Below, in pieces: positions 63,817 through 64,000 of a stretch of 64,000 nt of DNA (positions within the stretch are counted from its first letter, which is position 1; the number at the start of each line of letters is the position of its first letter). Made by a program: the position numbers and the translations under genes. Location of the stretch: positions 1 through 64,000 of the forward strand of contig CAMAWT010000005.1 of NCBI GenBank assembly GCA_945862065.1, in the 5' to 3' direction. The DNA is from Flavobacterium psychrophilum (GTDB taxonomy: Bacteria > Bacteroidota > Bacteroidia > Flavobacteriales > Flavobacteriaceae). The notes below the pieces were generated by a model. That model saw nothing but the letters and a program-made list of their open reading frames with translations, did no database searches and was not told the DNA's origin.

Positions 63817-63818
63817 GA

Positions 63819-64000
63819 CTAATTTTTTCTATCACAATAAATTAAAGCCCATGCATATAGCATTGGTAAACATGAAGGAGTAAGATCACACATCATATCA
63901 CAAAAATCATCACTTTGACATGCTTTTTTTAATGTTTGATAAGTTTTCGCTATGCATGGAGATTTCTTATTTAGTAAACCATTAGAAGGAGGCGGAAGTT
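63819..64000 (-). CDS. C-terminal part of an unknown Cys-rich protein, cut by the window edge
   Basis: The frame runs off the right edge; 59 residues to the stop are seen. It starts LPPPSNGLLNKKSPC and has six Cys (SPC, KAC, DFC, MMC, PSC, IYC), suggesting a disulfide-bonded, exported domain or toxin tip. The family is not recognised. The following small membrane gene begins 2 bp downstream. Confidence 0.55.
   Translation of the reverse strand, partial: LPPPSNGLLNKKSPCIAKTYQTLKKACQSDDFCDMMCDLTPSCLPMLYAWALIYCDRKN

Overview
The window reads as chromosome from a member of the Flavobacteriaceae, probably Flavobacterium or a close relative. The support is: AT-rich DNA; gliding-motility genes gldE and gldD next to ssb and mutY; two proteins with type IX secretion (T9SS) C-terminal sorting domains; promoters of the Bacteroidetes type (TTG, about 19 bases, TAnnTTTG); almost no purine-rich Shine-Dalgarno sequences before starts; and a short NuoG in an otherwise complete 14-gene complex I operon. 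Most of it is ordinary core genome, with accessory DNA at about 51-55 kb and 62-64 kb.

Layout. 0.1-3.1 kb: asnS and rpoN (+). 3.1-8.1 kb: a lipoprotein, an outer-membrane barrel, tRNA-Ser(GGA), then tatD-acyltransferase-ansA (-). 8.3-14.2 kb: a SIMPL protein (+), an MFS exporter, a LamG/T9SS protein, a Kelch-TM protein with a possible DNA-binding tail, and an exported dienelactone hydrolase (-). 14.4-18.4 kb: odhA-odhB (2-oxoglutarate dehydrogenase, -). 18.5-21.8 kb: outer-membrane protein, PhoD phosphatase, polyprenyl synthase. 22.1-28.8 kb: a tetR-tolC-hlyD-RND efflux operon with a promoter/operator readable in the sequence. 28.9-34.3 kb: MORN protein, an orphan membrane protein, a TlpA-like protein, aspS and a cold-shock protein. 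34.5-47.9 kb: nuoA-N with a decayed four-helix-bundle (23S IVS type) gene lodged between nuoF and nuoG. 48.4-51.1 kb: a VWA / MoxR-like AAA pair. 51.4-54.2 kb: an orphan gene, a PIN toxin-antitoxin pair and a cysteine-rich T9SS protein between two near-identical direct repeats. 54.8-61.8 kb: RNase G, a 30-residue basic protein, HU, mutY, ssb, gldE, gldD, an HMA-type lipoprotein and an EamA transporter. 62.2-64.0 kb: small secreted/membrane genes, two of them broken at A-runs, and a likely small toxin/immunity-like pair at the right edge.

The most striking signal is not a gene. A dispersed intergenic element occurs about ten times (near 4.1, 8.2, 9.3, 21.9, 29.5, 31.0, 48.0, 51.2, 54.6 and 61.9 kb, with a half copy at 53.1 kb). 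All intact copies can be drawn as the same long hairpin: an outer GC stem, a conserved purine-rich 5x5 internal loop, a middle stem of 2-3 pairs, a second conserved internal loop, then an inner stem-loop that differs from copy to copy. Stems change in a compensatory way between copies while the internal loops stay the same, so the fold looks selected. Four copies carry a second hairpin with its own variable arms. This resembles what I remember of the Flavobacteria-specific Flavo-1 RNA motif, but I could not check that.
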